Positions 62,659-64,000 of a stretch of 64,000 nt of DNA are shown here, in pieces. The position numbers and the translations under genes were made by a program. The stretch lies in the NCBI GenBank assembly GCA_017303615.1, contig JAFLCK010000011.1, positions 73,050 through 137,049 on the forward strand, read 5' to 3'. Each line of letters begins with the position of its first letter. Positions within the stretch are counted from its first letter, which is position 1. A model generated the notes under the pieces. That model searched no databases, was not told where the DNA came from, and saw nothing but the letters and a program-made list of their open reading frames with translations. This DNA comes from Obscuribacter phosphatis_A. GTDB taxonomy: Bacteria; Cyanobacteriota; Vampirovibrionia; Obscuribacterales; Obscuribacteraceae.

Positions 62659-64000
62659 TCAGGCGTTGGGAGCCTGCATATCCTTGAACATCACGATGGG
62701 ATAGTTGTTTCTTTGAGCCACCAGCTTAGACGCCTTGGCAGCGCTGACTAAAAGACCCATATCTTTGCAATCATCAGGCATACCAGCGACTCCAAAGGCC
62801 ATTGCTAGGTTATCGACGCCAGGAAGCAATGGACCGCGAAGATTCTCTAGAATTCTATGAGCTAACATTGCAGCAGAGGCAGGCTCGCTATTAGGCAATA
62901 AAATTGCATAAGAGATCGTTTCAAAATGAGCAAAAACATCTAAAGGACTAAGCATTAGTCGAATACGAGAGGCGGCTTCTTTCATTGCTGGTATCGAAAG
63001 AGGTTCAAGACTATTTGGAAGAAGCATTCGCAGTTCAAATACAATTAGAGAGCACGGCACCTTGTATAACTGATAACGAGTGAATTCTTGATCAAGGAAG
63101 AAGTGAAAATTAGGATAGGAAACAATGCCGGTCTCTGGTCGAGCAAGCAGAGTGCGTACTCTCTCAATTGCGGCTTTATCGATTAGGGAAGACTCAAGGA
63201 ATGAGGTTTTGTCTATCTTCGAAGGCTTCTTTGAAATGGTGATTAGATCGCACTGTACCAAGTTGAAGATAATAGCGACCCAGTCTTTTTTGACCATAGG
63301 TTTGCGGCGCAATAAATCAAATAAACTGGTACAACCGTCAAGGGCTATATAAAATTGCTTCTGTAATTCGGCTGGAACGGGAGCTCCCGCACTAACTCGT
63401 CCATCGAACTCCGACTCACTGAGATTGGGATACTTCTTATCCAGATACGACTCCATTTTGAGTCCCTGTTCCATAAGAAACTTACTCTGATCAAGCAGGG
63501 TGATACCTTCCATCAATATGGCATCGAGTCTGCGAGCAATGGTGCGCTGAACAGTTTTCTCGTCACGATAGAAGTAGAACTTTCCCTTTTCCCAAGTGAC
63601 GAGTTCCATAAGAGCCTGATCACCAGCCACATCAAGAGCGCTGGCATGCAAGAGCACACCATCCTCAAAGAATAGTTCGGATGCAGCATTTCCGGCATCA
63701 ACAAAAAGACGCCCGGTCATCTTTGCCATCACTATCGATTGCAAAAGGTTGGGAATGGACATGTCTTCAAGCTGCCCTTCCATGGTGGCATCGCGAGCCG
63801 ACTTGCTTGTATTGACCACTGGATAGCGAGTGCCCGATGTCGCCTGCATGCCAAGCAAAGAAGTGCTGTAGGAGCTTGTTGTATTAGAAGTGAATTTGGA
63901 GGCGTCCAGAACCACCTGCTGGGACTCATCGTCATTGGCGACGACCTCACCAGTGCATTCCGCCAAAACCAGATTATAAATCAAGGTAGGATCTCCAGAG
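62659..64000 (-). CDS. DUF4388 (PATAN) protein with degenerate GGDEF-like C-domain, 5' end outside window
   Basis: The frame is open to the right window edge and a TTG at 63984 is only an internal codon, so the start is probably beyond 64000. Residues after it: a disordered linker, the DUF4388 domain (EGQLEDMSIPNLLQSI ... GRLFVD ... SELFFEDGVLLHA), then a helical region and a C-terminal nucleotide-cyclase-like fold (CSLIVFELRML, RIRLMLSPLDVFAHF, YAILLPN) in which the GGDEF signature is absent. DUF4388 occurs in cyanobacterial-type signalling proteins. It would act in signal transduction without making c-di-GMP. Confidence 0.75.
   Translation of the reverse strand, partial: SGDPTLIYNLVLAECTGEVVANDDESQQVVLDASKFTSNTTSSYSTSLLGMQATSGTRYPVVNTSKSARDATMEGQLEDMSIPNLLQSIVMAKMTGRLFVDAGNAASELFFEDGVLLHASALDVAGDQALMELVTWEKGKFYFYRDEKTVQRTIARRLDAILMEGITLLDQSKFLMEQGLKMESYLDKKYPNLSESEFDGRVSAGAPVPAELQKQFYIALDGCTSLFDLLRRKPMVKKDWVAIIFNLVQCDLITISKKPSKIDKTSFLESSLIDKAAIERVRTLLARPETGIVSYPNFHFFLDQEFTRYQLYKVPCSLIVFELRMLLPNSLEPLSIPAMKEAASRIRLMLSPLDVFAHFETISYAILLPNSEPASAAMLAHRILENLRGPLLPGVDNLAMAFGVAGMPDDCKDMGLLVSAAKASKLVAQRNNYPIVMFKDMQAPNA

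Overview
The window reads as a chromosomal segment of a free-living, non-pathogen-like bacterium with dense protein coding, short gene gaps, many 1-4 nt start/stop overlaps and frequent GTG/TTG starts backed by good Shine-Dalgarno sequences. No rRNA, tRNA, CRISPR array, prophage or intact insertion sequence was seen. The gene mix (TPR-fused Ser/Thr kinase with an N-terminal zinc ribbon, exported caspase-like TPR protein, DUF4388 protein, glycogen GH13 enzymes, ImuA-ImuB-DnaE2 cassette, TadE/TadG pilin-like proteins, DUF1800/DUF1501 pair) resembles non-photosynthetic cyanobacterial relatives (Melainabacteria/Vampirovibrionia, perhaps Obscuribacterales). That placement is inference from gene content, not a computed phylogeny.

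Layout. 1-3429 (minus): SOS-type mutagenesis cassette imuA-imuB-dnaE2 (dnaE2 runs off the left edge), with a promoter whose -35/-10 spacer is almost exactly filled by an 18-bp inverted repeat. 3546-6187: histidine kinase and OmpR-type regulator, transcribed divergently. 6223-11398: Sce7726-family protein, a two-gene membrane/secreted cluster, a hemerythrin, an ATP/ADP-translocase-like carrier and an RraB-like small protein. 11407-16725 (minus): secreted protein, formate-tetrahydrofolate ligase, then proB-proA. 16757-22220 (minus): PEP carboxylase preceded by a secreted GH15-like protein and a secreted matrixin-like protease with TPRs, joined by overlapping or abutting ends. 22225-26339 (minus): two ABC-F ATPases and a hot-dog thioesterase. 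26442-30520: glycogen debranching and branching enzymes, convergent and sharing a TTAA that stops both.

30598-34972 (plus): gluconokinase, an unusual exported hydrolase-TPR-thioredoxin fusion, a bestrophin-like channel and a TonB-C/TPR protein. 35012-40000: aquaporin-like channel (minus), then EVE protein, Gfo/Idh/MocA oxidoreductase and the exported TPR-caspase (plus, overlapping genes). 40026-43749: Ser/Thr kinase-TPR and divergent DUF2252. 43980-49270: compact plus-strand operon MFS - ABC-F (YbiT type) - VOC-like protein - animal-type glutaminase with ankyrin repeats. 49435-55958: small membrane protein, DUF1800-DUF1501 pair, DUF900 hydrolase, DUF4239 membrane protein and saccharopine-dehydrogenase-like enzyme.

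56025-64000 is the most unusual part: a 4 x 19-bp tandem array, an ArsC/Spx-type protein, three TadE/TadG-like pilin genes arranged divergently, a small secreted protein, a protein that looks like an IS1595-family transposase whose catalytic core has been replaced by a DprA-like winged helix, a secreted subtilase with a hairpin over its ribosome-binding site, and a DUF4388 protein that runs off the right edge. The TadE-like gene and the transposase-derived gene share an identical palindromic core (ACCGATATCGGT) followed by similar downstream sequence in the same orientation, so a small regulon, possibly autoregulated by the exapted transposase, is proposed.
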